Of a stretch of DNA of 64,000 bases, positions 1 to 9,096 are shown piece by piece. Within the stretch, counting starts at the first letter, position 1. Each line of letters opens with the position of its first letter. Both the position numbers and the translations under genes were made by a program. Source of the stretch: Zeaxanthinibacter sp. PT1 (GTDB lineage: Bacteria; Bacteroidota; Bacteroidia; Flavobacteriales; Flavobacteriaceae); NCBI RefSeq assembly GCF_028464225.1, contig NZ_JAQPCN010000003.1, positions 310,001 to 374,000 on the forward strand, given 5' to 3'. The notes under the pieces were generated by a model. The model worked only from the letters and a program-made list of their open reading frames with translations. It made no database searches and was not told the origin of the DNA.

Positions 1-1092
1 AAAGGACTTAGCCTGGAGGGAAGCTTATTAGAGGATATTGCAAAGAAGGACTTTTTACAATACGCACCTTACCACACCTTTTCTTATGTGATCAAATTCT
101 TGCGTGAGGCTGCCCTGGACCCACTGGTCAAAAATATTAAGATCACTGTATACCGGCTGGCCGATAATTCGCAGGTTACTGCTTCCCTGATCAACGCAGT
201 AAAGAACGGAAAACAGGTCACCGTTCAAATAGAATTGCAGGCCCGTTTTGATGAACAGGCCAATATTAAATATGCCGAACAATTACAGGCAGAAGGGGTG
301 AAATTAATTTTCGGGGTACCGGGACTTAAAGTACACAGTAAGATCTGCCTGATAGAACGATTGGAAGGTAAGAACCTGAAACATTACGGGTTTATCAGTA
401 CAGGAAACTTTAACGAATCTACAGCTCGGATCTATACGGATTATACCTTGTTCACGGCCAATGAGCCCATCCTGAAAGAGCTGAGCAAAGTATTTGATTT
501 CTTTGAGACTACGTATAAGATCCATAAGTATAAACACCTTATCGTATCTCCGCATTATACCCGCCGGAATTTTGAGCGCTTTATCCGGAAAGAGATTGCC
601 AATGCCAAAGCCGGGAAGGAAGCTTATATCAAGATCAAGATGAACTCCTTTACTTCGTACCAGATGGTAGACAAGTTATACGAGGCCAGCAGGGCAGGGG
701 TAAAGATTCAGCTGATAATTCGCGGGATATGCTGTCTGATTCCCGGAATAAAAGGGATGAGTGAGAATATCGAGGCCATCAGTATAGTGGATAAATTCCT
801 GGAACACCCCAGGTTGTTCATCTTCGGAAATGATGGTGATCCACAGGTATTCATCTCCTCGGCCGACTGGATGACCAGGAACCTGGACAACCGGGTAGAA
901 GTAGGGGTGCCCATACACGATGAAGATATTAAACAGGAACTCATAGATACCTTTGAGATCTCCTGGAGCGATAATGTTAAAGCAAGGGTGTTTAACGCAA
1001 CACAAGACAATACGTACAGGGAAAACCATCTTCCGTCTGTACGCTCCCAGTTTGCGATGTATGACTATTACCTGGATAAACTGGACTCCTAA
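1..1092 (+). CDS. ppk1: Polyphosphate kinase 1, C-terminal part (partial)
   Basis: PPK1 polymerises the gamma-phosphate of ATP into polyphosphate. The reading frame is open from base 1, so the N-terminal half lies outside the window; 363 residues are visible, about half of a usual ~690-residue protein. The phospholipase-D-like C-terminal domains are clear: KVHSKICLIER contains one conserved histidine (fragment residue 112) and EHPRLFIFGNDGD contains the second (residue 269), followed by the SSADWMTRN block with its conserved arginine. These match the two histidines conserved in the family, one of which carries the phospho-enzyme. ppx starts 12 bp downstream on the same strand, so the two polyphosphate genes probably form one transcript. 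Identification is secure; only the missing N-terminus is unknown. Confidence 0.96.
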   Translation, partial: KGLSLEGSLLEDIAKKDFLQYAPYHTFSYVIKFLREAALDPLVKNIKITVYRLADNSQVTASLINAVKNGKQVTVQIELQARFDEQANIKYAEQLQAEGVKLIFGVPGLKVHSKICLIERLEGKNLKHYGFISTGNFNESTARIYTDYTLFTANEPILKELSKVFDFFETTYKIHKYKHLIVSPHYTRRNFERFIRKEIANAKAGKEAYIKIKMNSFTSYQMVDKLYEASRAGVKIQLIIRGICCLIPGIKGMSENIEAISIVDKFLEHPRLFIFGNDGDPQVFISSADWMTRNLDNRVEVGVPIHDEDIKQELIDTFEISWSDNVKARVFNATQDNTYRENHLPSVRSQFAMYDYYLDKLDS

Positions 1093-1104
1093 AACCACAT
1101 TGGA

Positions 1105-2013
1105 TTGAAGATTCGAAAATTTGCTGCTATCGACATTGGTTCCAACGCCATCCGGCTCCTGGTGCACAACGTGATTGAGCAGGAAGGTAAGGAAACCCAG
1201 TTCAGGAAAAGTTCACTGATCCGGGTCCCGGTAAGGTTAGGGGAAGACACCTTCACCCTTGGGGAAATATCAGTTAGGAATACCGAGAGGCTTATCGATT
1301 CTATGCAGGCATTTAAGCACCTGATGGCTGTAATGGGGGTAGAAAAATATATGGCCTGTGCTACCTCGGCGATGCGCGAGGCCAAGAACGGGAAAAATAT
1401 CATCAGGCGTATACAGGAAGAAACCGGCGTGTCGGTAGAGATCATCGATGGGAAGAAAGAAGCCTCCATTATCGCCAATACCGATTTGCGACAACTTCTG
1501 CAGGAAGACCAGACCTACCTCTATATAGATGTCGGAGGTGGTAGTACGGAATTTACACTACTGAGCGGAACCACCCCTAAGGTTTCCCGTTCATTCAAGG
1601 TAGGGACGGTGCGGCTGCTGAACGGTATGGTAGAGGAATCACATTGGGAGGAGATAAAAAATTGGATTAGAAAACATGTGACCCCTTTACAGAACGTACA
1701 GATCATCGGTTCCGGGGGTAACATCAATAAATTGCACAAAATGAGCGGTCGTAAGGTGGGAGTGCCCCTCTCTTATATCTGGCTGCACTCGCAATATCAA
1801 TACCTGCAATCTATGAGCTATGAAGATCGAATCATAGAGCTGGGGTTGAACCCGGACCGGGCAGATGTAATCATTCCGGCTACAAGAATCTTTTTACTGG
1901 CGGCTAAATGGAGCGGCAGTAAGAAAATTCATGTTCCTAAGGTAGGACTCTCTGATGGTATCATCAAAACCCTTTATTATTCAGAGTATTCCACAGCAAG
2001 CCAGCACCCTTAA
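1105..2013 (+). CDS. ppx: Exopolyphosphatase / GppA family phosphatase
   Basis: A 302-residue protein of the ASKHA-fold Ppx/GppA family, which removes terminal phosphates from polyphosphate or hydrolyses pppGpp. The phosphate-binding loop AAIDIGSNAIRLL lies at residues 7-19 and the second loop YIDVGGGSTEFTL near residue 140. The length matches short Ppx proteins with only the two N-terminal catalytic lobes and no C-terminal HD-like domain. The start is a TTG, because no ATG lies between the ppk1 stop and the conserved motif. Placement right behind ppk1 favours a polyphosphatase over a purely pppGpp-directed role, but sequence alone does not separate these two activities. Confidence 0.93.
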   Translation: MKIRKFAAIDIGSNAIRLLVHNVIEQEGKETQFRKSSLIRVPVRLGEDTFTLGEISVRNTERLIDSMQAFKHLMAVMGVEKYMACATSAMREAKNGKNIIRRIQEETGVSVEIIDGKKEASIIANTDLRQLLQEDQTYLYIDVGGGSTEFTLLSGTTPKVSRSFKVGTVRLLNGMVEESHWEEIKNWIRKHVTPLQNVQIIGSGGNINKLHKMSGRKVGVPLSYIWLHSQYQYLQSMSYEDRIIELGLNPDRADVIIPATRIFLLAAKWSGSKKIHVPKVGLSDGIIKTLYYSEYSTASQHP

Positions 2014-2014
2014 A

Positions 2015-3307
2015 ATGAAAGAAGAAGACATTTACCGTTGGATTACTGAAGAAGATGAAGAGCGTTCCTGTAAAGCAATCAGTGAAGATAACTGTACGAA
2101 TGTCCCGGGAAACTTTGTTAAGAACGCCCTGAGTGGTTTCTGTTCCAAGTTGGCAGAACAACTGGTAAGCCCGGGGGTCACGCTGCCCTGGATGCTCTCC
2201 ATGTTCGACGCAGGACTCGGTTATTCCGGAATGCTGGTACCCCTCAAAAACCTGGGAAGCCTGTTGCCGCAATTATTTGTGTCTGGTAAAATAAGAGCCT
2301 TCCCAATTCGTAAATATTTCTGGGGTGTTCCCGCAGTCGCACAGGCCGTTTTCGTAGCCTTGATGGGGGTGGCATTTTACGGGCTGCACGGAACCACCCT
2401 GGGAATTGCTATAGTTAGCTTATTACTGCTATACAGTATAGCCAGTGGGGTATCTTCTGTCGCCTTCAAAGATGTAATGGGGAAGACGATTCCCAAAGGA
2501 AACAGGGGACGATTATTAGCAACTCGAGCTACCGGGGGAGGAATATTGACCCTCATATTCGGTTTAATACTGTATATCTTCCTGAGAGAACAGGATACCA
2601 TGGGAATCCTATTCATACTGCTGGGTCTTGCCACCTTACTCTGGGTACTTGCAGGCTTGTTCTTTTTCTGGATCGAAGAGGAAAAAGGGGCTACAGACGG
2701 GGGCAGAACACCATTCCAGGAATTCAGGAAAGGGTGGAACCTACTCGGAAAGGATACCAACCTGAGAACGTTCATTCTCGCCAGGGCTTTCTTAATGGCC
2801 ATTCCCCTGGCTCAACCATTTTTCGTTATAATCGGGAGAAAAAATACTGATGCCGACTTGTCCGGGCTTGGACTTTTTGTGGTCGCTTCGGGAATCGCAG
2901 CCCTGGTTTCCAGTCCATTCTGGGGTAAACTGGCAGACTGGTCTTCCCGGAAATTAATGATGGGCATTGGTGCCTTTGGAATTTTAAATTGCTTGCTGGT
3001 CCTTGGTTTTACTTACCTGCCGGGGGATTATAAAACCATCTACTTGTTTGCCCCCCTGATCCTTCTTAATATGATGGCTCATGGTGGAGCAAGGCTGAGT
3101 CGAAAGACCTATCTTACCGATTATGCGCCCGAGGAGGAACGCCCCTTGTACGTGGCATTGTCTAACACCTTGATAGGGTTGTTCACTGTACTTACAGCCG
3201 GGATAGGTTTTCTTGCCGAATGGTTTAGTACGGACTTCCTGCTTTATTTCCTGGTAGGGATGCTGCTGGTGAGTATGCTACTGAGTTACCGGCTCCGGGA
3301 GGCCTGA
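2015..3307 (+). CDS. MFS transporter, substrate unknown
   Basis: A ~430-residue inner-membrane protein with about a dozen hydrophobic segments. A soluble N-terminal stretch of some 45 residues precedes the first membrane span, and a charged cytoplasmic loop (WIEEEKGATDGG) splits the protein into two six-helix halves, as in the major facilitator superfamily. The loop FWGKLADWSSRK resembles the MFS loop motif (G-x-x-x-D-x-x-x-R-K). The chosen ATG lies 1 bp after the ppx stop; an earlier in-frame GTG/ATG at 1955 would overlap ppx by 59 bases and adds no conserved sequence. The tight spacing suggests cotranscription with ppk1-ppx. I cannot name the substrate. The gene converges on miaE with a 3-bp gap and no visible terminator. 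Confidence 0.85.
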   Translation: MKEEDIYRWITEEDEERSCKAISEDNCTNVPGNFVKNALSGFCSKLAEQLVSPGVTLPWMLSMFDAGLGYSGMLVPLKNLGSLLPQLFVSGKIRAFPIRKYFWGVPAVAQAVFVALMGVAFYGLHGTTLGIAIVSLLLLYSIASGVSSVAFKDVMGKTIPKGNRGRLLATRATGGGILTLIFGLILYIFLREQDTMGILFILLGLATLLWVLAGLFFFWIEEEKGATDGGRTPFQEFRKGWNLLGKDTNLRTFILARAFLMAIPLAQPFFVIIGRKNTDADLSGLGLFVVASGIAALVSSPFWGKLADWSSRKLMMGIGAFGILNCLLVLGFTYLPGDYKTIYLFAPLILLNMMAHGGARLSRKTYLTDYAPEEERPLYVALSNTLIGLFTVLTAGIGFLAEWFSTDFLLYFLVGMLLVSMLLSYRLREA

Positions 3308-3310
3308 TGC

Positions 3311-3892
3311 CTAGCCGTGGATCGTTTCACTTTTGCCGAGATCCTTCATAATACCGGCTTCGAAATCTAGCAAGTCCTGCCATTTTTGGTCCACCTCTTT
3401 CCGGTCCCCGTACTTTCTTGCAAAGTTCAGGAAAAGGGTATAATGCCCAGCTTCACTTACCATTAATTTCCTGTAAAATTCGGCTAGTTCTTTGTCTTCG
3501 AGCTCTTCTGATAAAAGTCGGAAACGCTCGCAGCTTCTCGCTTCGATTAAAGCGGCATAGAGAAGCCTGTGTACCAACTGGGTAATGCGGCTACCCCCTT
3601 TTGGAAAGAACTTCATCAACTGTATCACGTATTCATCTTTCCGGTACCTTCCCAGTGTCTTACCCCTTGCCAGGATACGGTCATGTACCATTTTAAAATG
3701 CCCCATTTCTTCACGTGAAAGTGCGATCATTTCCTGTACCAACTCAGGGTATTCTGGATAGGTGACAATAAATGAAATTGCGGTACTCGCCGCTTTTTGC
3801 TCACAATAGGCGTGATCGGTGAGGATCTCATCAATGTTCTTGGAAACTATATTCACCCATCGTGGGTCTGTTGGTAATTTAAGTCCGAGCAT
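3311..3892 (-). CDS. miaE: tRNA 2-methylthio-N6-isopentenyl-adenosine-37 hydroxylase
   Basis: MiaE is a non-haem diiron monooxygenase that hydroxylates the isopentenyl group of ms2i6A37 in tRNAs reading codons that begin with U. The 193-residue length is typical. Ferritin-like metal ligands are visible in order: the Glu of YCEQKAAS, the EExxH pair in REEMGHFKMVH, the Glu in EARSCERF, and the SEAGHY motif. All expected carboxylate and histidine ligands are present. The gene is monocistronic, divergent from the ebo cluster, and a TAnnTTTG box (TATTTTTG) lies just upstream. The miaA/miaB enzymes that supply its substrate are not in this window. Confidence 0.93.
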   Translation of the reverse strand: MLGLKLPTDPRWVNIVSKNIDEILTDHAYCEQKAASTAISFIVTYPEYPELVQEMIALSREEMGHFKMVHDRILARGKTLGRYRKDEYVIQLMKFFPKGGSRITQLVHRLLYAALIEARSCERFRLLSEELEDKELAEFYRKLMVSEAGHYTLFLNFARKYGDRKEVDQKWQDLLDFEAGIMKDLGKSETIHG

Positions 3893-3909
3893 GGGATAAT
3901 CTTTTAATG

Positions 3910-3917
3910 CAAAAATA
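3910..3917 (-). promoter_or_regulatory. Putative miaE promoter -7 box
   Basis: On the minus strand this reads TATTTTTG, an exact match to the Bacteroidota -7 consensus TAnnTTTG. It sits 18 bases upstream of the miaE ATG. No clear -33 TTG is seen at the right distance, so this is a sequence match only. Confidence 0.4.
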
Positions 3918-3975
3918 ACAAGAATAGATTCATCTCTCTATCATCCTAATTCTGGGCAGAAAAGAATTTAATGAT

Positions 3976-3983
3976 TAGATTTG
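3976..3983 (+). promoter_or_regulatory. Putative ebo operon promoter -7 box
   Basis: TAGATTTG matches the Bacteroidota -7 consensus TAnnTTTG. It lies 79 bases upstream of the eboA ATG, in the only intergenic gap in front of the cluster; the inferred start site near 3990 leaves a leader of roughly 70 bases. The -33 region shows CTGG rather than a perfect TTG about 20 bases upstream. Confidence 0.45.
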
Positions 3984-4062
3984 TGAGCCTTGATATCTCC
4001 TTCCCCCTTCGAGGAATAATATCATCTCTTAGCGAACACAGTAAAACCGACGAGACTAACCT

Positions 4063-4917
4063 ATGTATTCAGAAAATACGGGGCCTGTTCTGGCCAAAAT
4101 TCTTAGTTTAAACCTGGATCAGGACACCAGTGAGTGGTGGCAAAAGCAGCTGCAACAGTTAAAAGAATCTCCATCTGCCCGTCAACTCTATCTAACGTAC
4201 AGTCTATTGGGAAGTAAGCTTGCAGGCGATAACCCGGAATACCCCGGGAAATCATCCCCTGAGACCGAATATTTAAAGCTGCAAGGAGCTAATACCATGC
4301 AGGTAGCCAGGATTTACCTGTTGGTTTATGCTCTGGAAACAGACCGTGAGTTTTATCTTCCTAAAGTCCAGAAATTAATAGAATTGGCGGATACCGGTGA
4401 AATGGCAACCTTTCTGAAATTCCTGGTTTTGCTACCTGGGGCGGAAGACTTCAAATTTTCAGCTGTTGAGGCACTCCGCACCAATATCGCTACGGTATTT
4501 GATGCCATTGCACTTGATAATCCCTATCCCGCCTTATTTTTTAACGATCAGCAATGGAACCAGATGTACCTGAAAGCTGCATTCATGCAAAGGGACCTGG
4601 GGAAAATCCAGAGTGTAAAAGAAAGGGGAAATAAGGACCTTTCGCGAATCATTTCGGATTATGCACATGAACGTTGGGCGGCTTCAAGAGAAGTAGACCC
4701 CCAGTTCTGGCAACCCGTAGGGCCTTTCCTTGAAGGCACTTTGATAGAAGATGTAAAAAGACTGCTGAACAGTGATCATAAGGCAGAACAAAGAGCCGGG
4801 GCCTTGTTGGTGTCGGAATCGGGAAAAGCAGAGCTCAGGGATTTACTGTCGGCACATCCACAATTACAAAAAATGGTGGGGAACAAAGAGATCCATTGGA
4901 ATAATTTAAATCAATAG
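4063..4917 (+). CDS. eboA: EboA-family protein, first gene of the ebo cluster
   Basis: A 284-residue soluble protein with no signal peptide or catalytic motif that I can see; it appears largely helical and leucine-rich, with blocks such as QVARIYLLVYAL. I assign it to EboA mainly from context: it heads a run of genes in the exact eboA-B-C-D-E-F order known from eustigmatophyte endosymbionts and cyanobacteria, where the cluster has been linked to metabolite traffic (scytonemin precursor export in Nostoc). EboA itself has no established biochemical function. The stop lies 4 bases before eboB. A TAnnTTTG box upstream suggests this gene carries the operon promoter. Confidence 0.85.
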   Translation: MYSENTGPVLAKILSLNLDQDTSEWWQKQLQQLKESPSARQLYLTYSLLGSKLAGDNPEYPGKSSPETEYLKLQGANTMQVARIYLLVYALETDREFYLPKVQKLIELADTGEMATFLKFLVLLPGAEDFKFSAVEALRTNIATVFDAIALDNPYPALFFNDQQWNQMYLKAAFMQRDLGKIQSVKERGNKDLSRIISDYAHERWAASREVDPQFWQPVGPFLEGTLIEDVKRLLNSDHKAEQRAGALLVSESGKAELRDLLSAHPQLQKMVGNKEIHWNNLNQ

Positions 4918-4921
4918 AAAA

Positions 4922-5830
4922 ATGCAAGATAAAATGATGTTTATAGACCCCCACGTTCATATGACCTCAAGGACAACTGACGATTACGAGGCCATGGCTG
5001 CAGCGGGTGTGGTCGCTTTAATAGAGCCGTCATTCTGGTTGGGACAGCCTCGAACACAAGTGGGCTCCTTCCAGGATTATTTCAGTAGCCTGGTAGGGTG
5101 GGAGCCATTCCGCGCCAGCCAGTTTGGAATTAAACATTACTGTACAATTGGGTTAAACTCTAAGGAAGCCAACAATGAAGCCTTGGCCGAACAGGTGATG
5201 GACCTGCTGCCCCTATACCTTCATAAAGAAAATGTGGTGGCCATAGGTGAGATTGGATATGATGACCAGACTCCGGCAGAGGATAAATATTTCAGGGCAC
5301 AATTGGAGCTCGCCAGGGAATTAGATATGACCGTTCAGGTACATACGCCACACCGGGATAAAAAAGCAGGTACCATCAGAAGTATGGAGGTTTGCCTGGA
5401 ACACGGGCTTGATCCCGGGAACGTGATCATAGACCACAATAACGAGGAAACAGTGAAGGAGGTACTGGACCGTGGGTTTATCGCCGCCTTTACGATCTAT
5501 CCGAAAACGAAAATGGGTAATGAAAGGATGGTGGCTGTAGTAGAGAAATATGGCAGTAATAATATCATCGTGGATAGTTCAGCAGACTGGGGTGTCAGTG
5601 ATCCATTAGCGGTTCCTAAAACCGCTTCACTGATGTTAAAAAGAGGGATATCCAAGGAGGATGTTATGAAGACTTGTTACAGTAATGCCCTTAAAGCATT
5701 TGGCAAGAACGGGAAGATGAAAGAATCTGATTGGCTGAATGCGGAAGGTATCAACCAAACCCAGTTGTTCAATGATAACAGTGTGCTTCGGGGTCAGGAG
5801 CCACGCGTAGATTCCGATAAAATTTCCTGA
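4922..5830 (+). CDS. eboB: TatD-family metal-dependent hydrolase, ebo cluster
   Basis: A 302-residue TIM-barrel amidohydrolase-like protein. The first metal motif is DPHVHM (residues 9-14), GEIGYDD carries the conserved Glu, HTPH supplies the next metal histidine pair, and DHNNEE and the SSADW segment give the later ligands. TatD proteins are usually nucleases or phosphoesterases; the ebo version is a distinct branch whose substrate is unknown. It sits 4 bp after eboA and 1 bp before eboC, so it is translationally tight within the operon. The length is a little above the ~260 residues of housekeeping TatD because of a C-terminal extension of about 40 residues ending in VDSDKIS. Confidence 0.88.
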   Translation: MQDKMMFIDPHVHMTSRTTDDYEAMAAAGVVALIEPSFWLGQPRTQVGSFQDYFSSLVGWEPFRASQFGIKHYCTIGLNSKEANNEALAEQVMDLLPLYLHKENVVAIGEIGYDDQTPAEDKYFRAQLELARELDMTVQVHTPHRDKKAGTIRSMEVCLEHGLDPGNVIIDHNNEETVKEVLDRGFIAAFTIYPKTKMGNERMVAVVEKYGSNNIIVDSSADWGVSDPLAVPKTASLMLKRGISKEDVMKTCYSNALKAFGKNGKMKESDWLNAEGINQTQLFNDNSVLRGQEPRVDSDKIS

Positions 5831-5831
5831 G

Positions 5832-6725
5832 GTGCGGAACGTTCTGATAGGATATGCTCGTTTGATGAGGCCGGCCAACCTACCGACGGCTGTAGCTGAT
5901 ATACTGGCGGGGATGGCGATCTCTGGCGTGATGTTCACGGCAACCGGCTTAGACCCGGAGTTGATACCCAGGGCTTATATGCTGGTGATCTCAACCGTTC
6001 TGCTTTATGCGGGAGGAGTGGTACTCAATGATGTTTTTGATTTGGAGACCGATCGAATTGAAAGGCCGGAAAGACCCATTCCTAGTGGTCTGATCCCCCG
6101 AAATTCTGCGGCTACCTTTGGGGCAATATTGTTAATCGGCGGGATTTTGGCCGCCTATACCGCCAGTCCCATCAGTGGGTTAGTAGCATTGGTCCTAGCT
6201 TTGGCTATTCTTCTATACGATGCCTTCTCTAAAAAGTACACTTTTTTGGGGCCGCTGAATATGGGGGTATGCCGTGGTCTGAACCTGTTGTTGGGAATAT
6301 CCGTAGCTGGGGTATTTAACGAGCTGTGGTATTGTATCATTCCTATACTTTATATCTTTGCCATTACCCTGATCAGCAGGGGGGAAGTGCACGGTAATAA
6401 CAAGGGGCATATAATATGGGCGGCGTTATTATACGCCATTGTGCTTTTGTGCGTTATCTATGCGGTGACCTTGAATGCGCAGAACATAAGCCTTGGGCTC
6501 ATTTTCAGTCTATTGCTGGCACTCCTGATCTATAGGCCTCTTTGGAAGGCATATAAAGAAAATTCGGCCGCTAAAATTAAAAAGGCAGTGATGGCGGGAG
6601 TTATTTCCCTGATCGTGTTAGATGCATCTCTAGCCATAAGTTTTGCGCCGCTGTGGTATGCAATAATCATATTATTGCTATGGCCACTAGCTATATTGCT
6701 ATCAAAAATATTTGCAGTTACCTGA
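5832..6725 (+). CDS. eboC: UbiA-like prenyltransferase, ebo cluster
   Basis: A 297-residue integral membrane protein with eight or nine hydrophobic segments. The UbiA prenyl-diphosphate/Mg site is clear: LNDVFDLETDRIERPERP (NDxxDxxxD) near residue 65, and the second aspartate-rich site YDAFSKKYTF near residue 136, where the usual double Asp is reduced to one Asp plus Lys-rich sequence. UbiA enzymes attach an isoprenoid chain to an aromatic or other acceptor in the membrane. The start is a GTG 1 bp after the eboB stop; no ATG is available before the first membrane segment. The next gene starts immediately after its stop. The acceptor molecule in ebo clusters is unknown. Confidence 0.9.
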   Translation: MRNVLIGYARLMRPANLPTAVADILAGMAISGVMFTATGLDPELIPRAYMLVISTVLLYAGGVVLNDVFDLETDRIERPERPIPSGLIPRNSAATFGAILLIGGILAAYTASPISGLVALVLALAILLYDAFSKKYTFLGPLNMGVCRGLNLLLGISVAGVFNELWYCIIPILYIFAITLISRGEVHGNNKGHIIWAALLYAIVLLCVIYAVTLNAQNISLGLIFSLLLALLIYRPLWKAYKENSAAKIKKAVMAGVISLIVLDASLAISFAPLWYAIIILLLWPLAILLSKIFAVT

Positions 6726-7901
6726 ATGAAAAAACTATCCCCTGATACTATTGTTCAATCCTTTTCTGTACATCACGAGTATAAGCTTCACTTTACCGAA
6801 TCTTTGTTTGACCGGAGCAATACTTTACTAAGGGATATTATTGGAAAGCAAAGTAAAGGCCCTGTAAAAACCCTTTTCGTGACAGATCAGGGGGTTCTTG
6901 ATAATCACCCTGAACTGGAACAGCACATCAATGCATATTGTAAGGCAAACGAGGATATCCTATTGTTTACGGATGTGGTGCATATCCCCGGGGGTGAAGC
7001 TGCCAAGAACAGCGAAACCCATGTAGACAAAGTACTTGAAGCGATCAATACCCATCATATCTGCAGGCATTCCTTTGTAGTGGTGATAGGGGGAGGGGCC
7101 GTAATTGATGCTGTTGGTTATGCTGCCACTATAGCGCACCGGGGAGTTAAATTAATTCGTGTACCTACCACGGTATTGGCGCAAAATGATGCTGCCGTTG
7201 GAGTTAAAAATGGAATTAACCATTTTGGAAAGAAGAATTTTATTGGAACTTTTGCCTTGCCCTATGCCATTATTAATGATGCATCTTTCCTGGATACCTT
7301 GGACAGGCGCGATTGGATATCCGGTACTGCAGAAGCTGTCAAGGTAGCCCTGATAAAAGATGAATCCTTTTTCCATTACCTGGAAGAGCATGCTATCGCC
7401 ATCGCTAAAAGGGATAAAGATCCTATGCAGGAATTAATATATCGCTGCGCCCGCATCCATATGGAACACATAGCCTATGGGGGAGATCCATTTGAACGTG
7501 GGTCTAGCAGACCCCTGGATTTTGGTCACTGGGCAGCGCATAAGATGGAACAGATGACCGATTACAAGCTTCGTCATGGAGAAGCTGTGGCAAAAGGAAT
7601 TGCCCTGGATGTAACCTATGCCTGGCAATCCGGCCTGATTGGGAAAGAAGTATGGCAACGCATACTGTATTTATTGACTTCCCTTGGTTTTCAGCTCAAT
7701 ATTCCTTTTGACAAAGCCGGGGAAATTGATACCCTGCTCATGGGTATCGAAGAGTTCCGTGAGCACCTGGGAGGTGAATTGACGATCACCCTGATCGACG
7801 CTATAGGTTCCAAACATGATGTGCATCAGGTGGATCTCGATATGATGAAAAGATCTGTCAGCTTACTGAATGAAGCTGTTAATGGATCTTCTAATAAGTA
7901 A
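6726..7901 (+). CDS. eboD: Sugar-phosphate cyclase (3-dehydroquinate synthase-like), ebo cluster
   Basis: A 391-residue member of the dehydroquinate synthase superfamily, which also includes 2-epi-5-epi-valiolone synthase. It carries the NAD-binding glycine motif VVIGGGAVIDAVGY, the RVPTTVLAQNDAAVGVKNGIN block and the metal ligands Glu (GTAEAVKVALIKD), His (DFGHWAAHKME) and His (RHGEAVAKG). The enzymes turn a seven-carbon sugar phosphate into a cyclitol. The ebo-type proteins group with valiolone-synthase-like cyclases rather than with the shikimate-pathway aroB product, so a cyclitol scaffold is the likely product; this is inference from family and context. The ATG follows the eboC stop with no gap. 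Confidence 0.9.
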   Translation: MKKLSPDTIVQSFSVHHEYKLHFTESLFDRSNTLLRDIIGKQSKGPVKTLFVTDQGVLDNHPELEQHINAYCKANEDILLFTDVVHIPGGEAAKNSETHVDKVLEAINTHHICRHSFVVVIGGGAVIDAVGYAATIAHRGVKLIRVPTTVLAQNDAAVGVKNGINHFGKKNFIGTFALPYAIINDASFLDTLDRRDWISGTAEAVKVALIKDESFFHYLEEHAIAIAKRDKDPMQELIYRCARIHMEHIAYGGDPFERGSSRPLDFGHWAAHKMEQMTDYKLRHGEAVAKGIALDVTYAWQSGLIGKEVWQRILYLLTSLGFQLNIPFDKAGEIDTLLMGIEEFREHLGGELTITLIDAIGSKHDVHQVDLDMMKRSVSLLNEAVNGSSNK

Positions 7902-7903
7902 TT

Positions 7904-9094
7904 ATGCTTCACAAGGATTATCATTTAACCTACTGTACCAATATTCATCCCGGCCAGGATTGGGAAACCACCTACAGTAGTTTAAAAACATACCTACCCG
8001 GAATAAAACAGCAATTAGTCCCGGACGGTGAGTTTGGTGTGGGACTGCGCCTGTCTAATAAGGCCAGTGAAGAATTGGATGAGTCCGGCCGACTACAAGA
8101 ATTTGGTCAGTGGCTAAGTGATAACGGATTGTATGTCTTTACCATGAATGGATTTCCTTATGGGAATTTCCATCACGAGCGTGTCAAGGACCAGGTGCAT
8201 AGCCCGGACTGGACCACTCCGGAAAGAGTGCAGTATACTAAGCGTTTATTCAGGCAATTATCGTGTTTGATACCGCAGGGGATGGAGGGAGGTATATCTA
8301 CCTCTCCCATAAGTTATAAGCATTGGTTCAGTACAGATGCTCAGCGCAGGGAAGCTATGGGAATTGCTGCTGAAGCATTTGCAGATATAGCCCTGTTCCT
8401 TTATGAGGAAGAAGAGGAAACCGGTAATTACCTGCATTTGGATATTGAACCGGAACCGGATGGCCTGCTGGAGAATAGCGAGGATGTATTGTCTTTCTAC
8501 AACAATTACCTGGATAGGATCGCAGGTCCATTTATGGAAAAGAAGGCCGGAATAAACGGGGAAAAAGCCCGTGAAATTCTACGTCGTTATATCACCCTCT
8601 GTTATGACGTCTGCCATTTTTCATTGGCTTATGAAGACCCTGCTTATTCCTTTAAGAAATTCCGGGATGTGGGAATCAGGATCGGTAAGATACAGGTAAG
8701 CGCAGCCTTAAAGATCATCAAAGGATCCAGGACAGCCGGGGAAATATGGAAGTCGCTAAAAGGGTTCAATGAACCGGTCTACCTGCACCAGGTTACGGAA
8801 CGTAAAGAAGATGAGGTCGTGACCTACCCGGATCTTCCTGCTGTTTTAGACCAGCTGGCCGATTTCTCCGAGTTGAGAGCTCACTTCCATGTGCCTATTT
8901 TTTTAGAGGAATTCGGACTTTTACATTCCACCCAGGATCAAATACTGGAAGTCCTTCGTTATTTGCGGGAAAACCGAGTGACCAATCATCTAGAGATCGA
9001 GACCTATACCTGGGAAGTTTTACCGGATGCTCTCAAGATTCCTTTAGCGGACTCTATTATTAGGGAACTACAATGGTTAAAAGAAAAGATGTGA
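7904..9094 (+). CDS. eboE: EboE, xylose-isomerase-like TIM-barrel protein
   Basis: A 396-residue protein of the AP-endonuclease-2/xylose-isomerase-like TIM-barrel fold. Metal-ligand-like motifs are HLDIEPEPDGLLE (Asp/Glu strand end near residue 185), CYDVCHFSLAYED (Asp-x-x-His near residue 230) and the C-terminal strand NHLEIETYTWEVLP. A FPYGNFHHERVKDQVHSPDW segment forms the substrate-side loop. Family members isomerise or epimerise sugars or cyclitols, which fits a position right after the cyclase eboD, but the EboE reaction is not known. It starts 2 bp after eboD. Confidence 0.88.
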   Translation: MLHKDYHLTYCTNIHPGQDWETTYSSLKTYLPGIKQQLVPDGEFGVGLRLSNKASEELDESGRLQEFGQWLSDNGLYVFTMNGFPYGNFHHERVKDQVHSPDWTTPERVQYTKRLFRQLSCLIPQGMEGGISTSPISYKHWFSTDAQRREAMGIAAEAFADIALFLYEEEEETGNYLHLDIEPEPDGLLENSEDVLSFYNNYLDRIAGPFMEKKAGINGEKAREILRRYITLCYDVCHFSLAYEDPAYSFKKFRDVGIRIGKIQVSAALKIIKGSRTAGEIWKSLKGFNEPVYLHQVTERKEDEVVTYPDLPAVLDQLADFSELRAHFHVPIFLEEFGLLHSTQDQILEVLRYLRENRVTNHLEIETYTWEVLPDALKIPLADSIIRELQWLKEKM

Positions 9095-9096
9095 AG

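Noticed and set aside
1955-2014. Earlier start of the MFS gene inside ppx.
   Set aside because: It adds non-conserved residues in the overlap; the ATG at 2015 directly follows the ppx stop.
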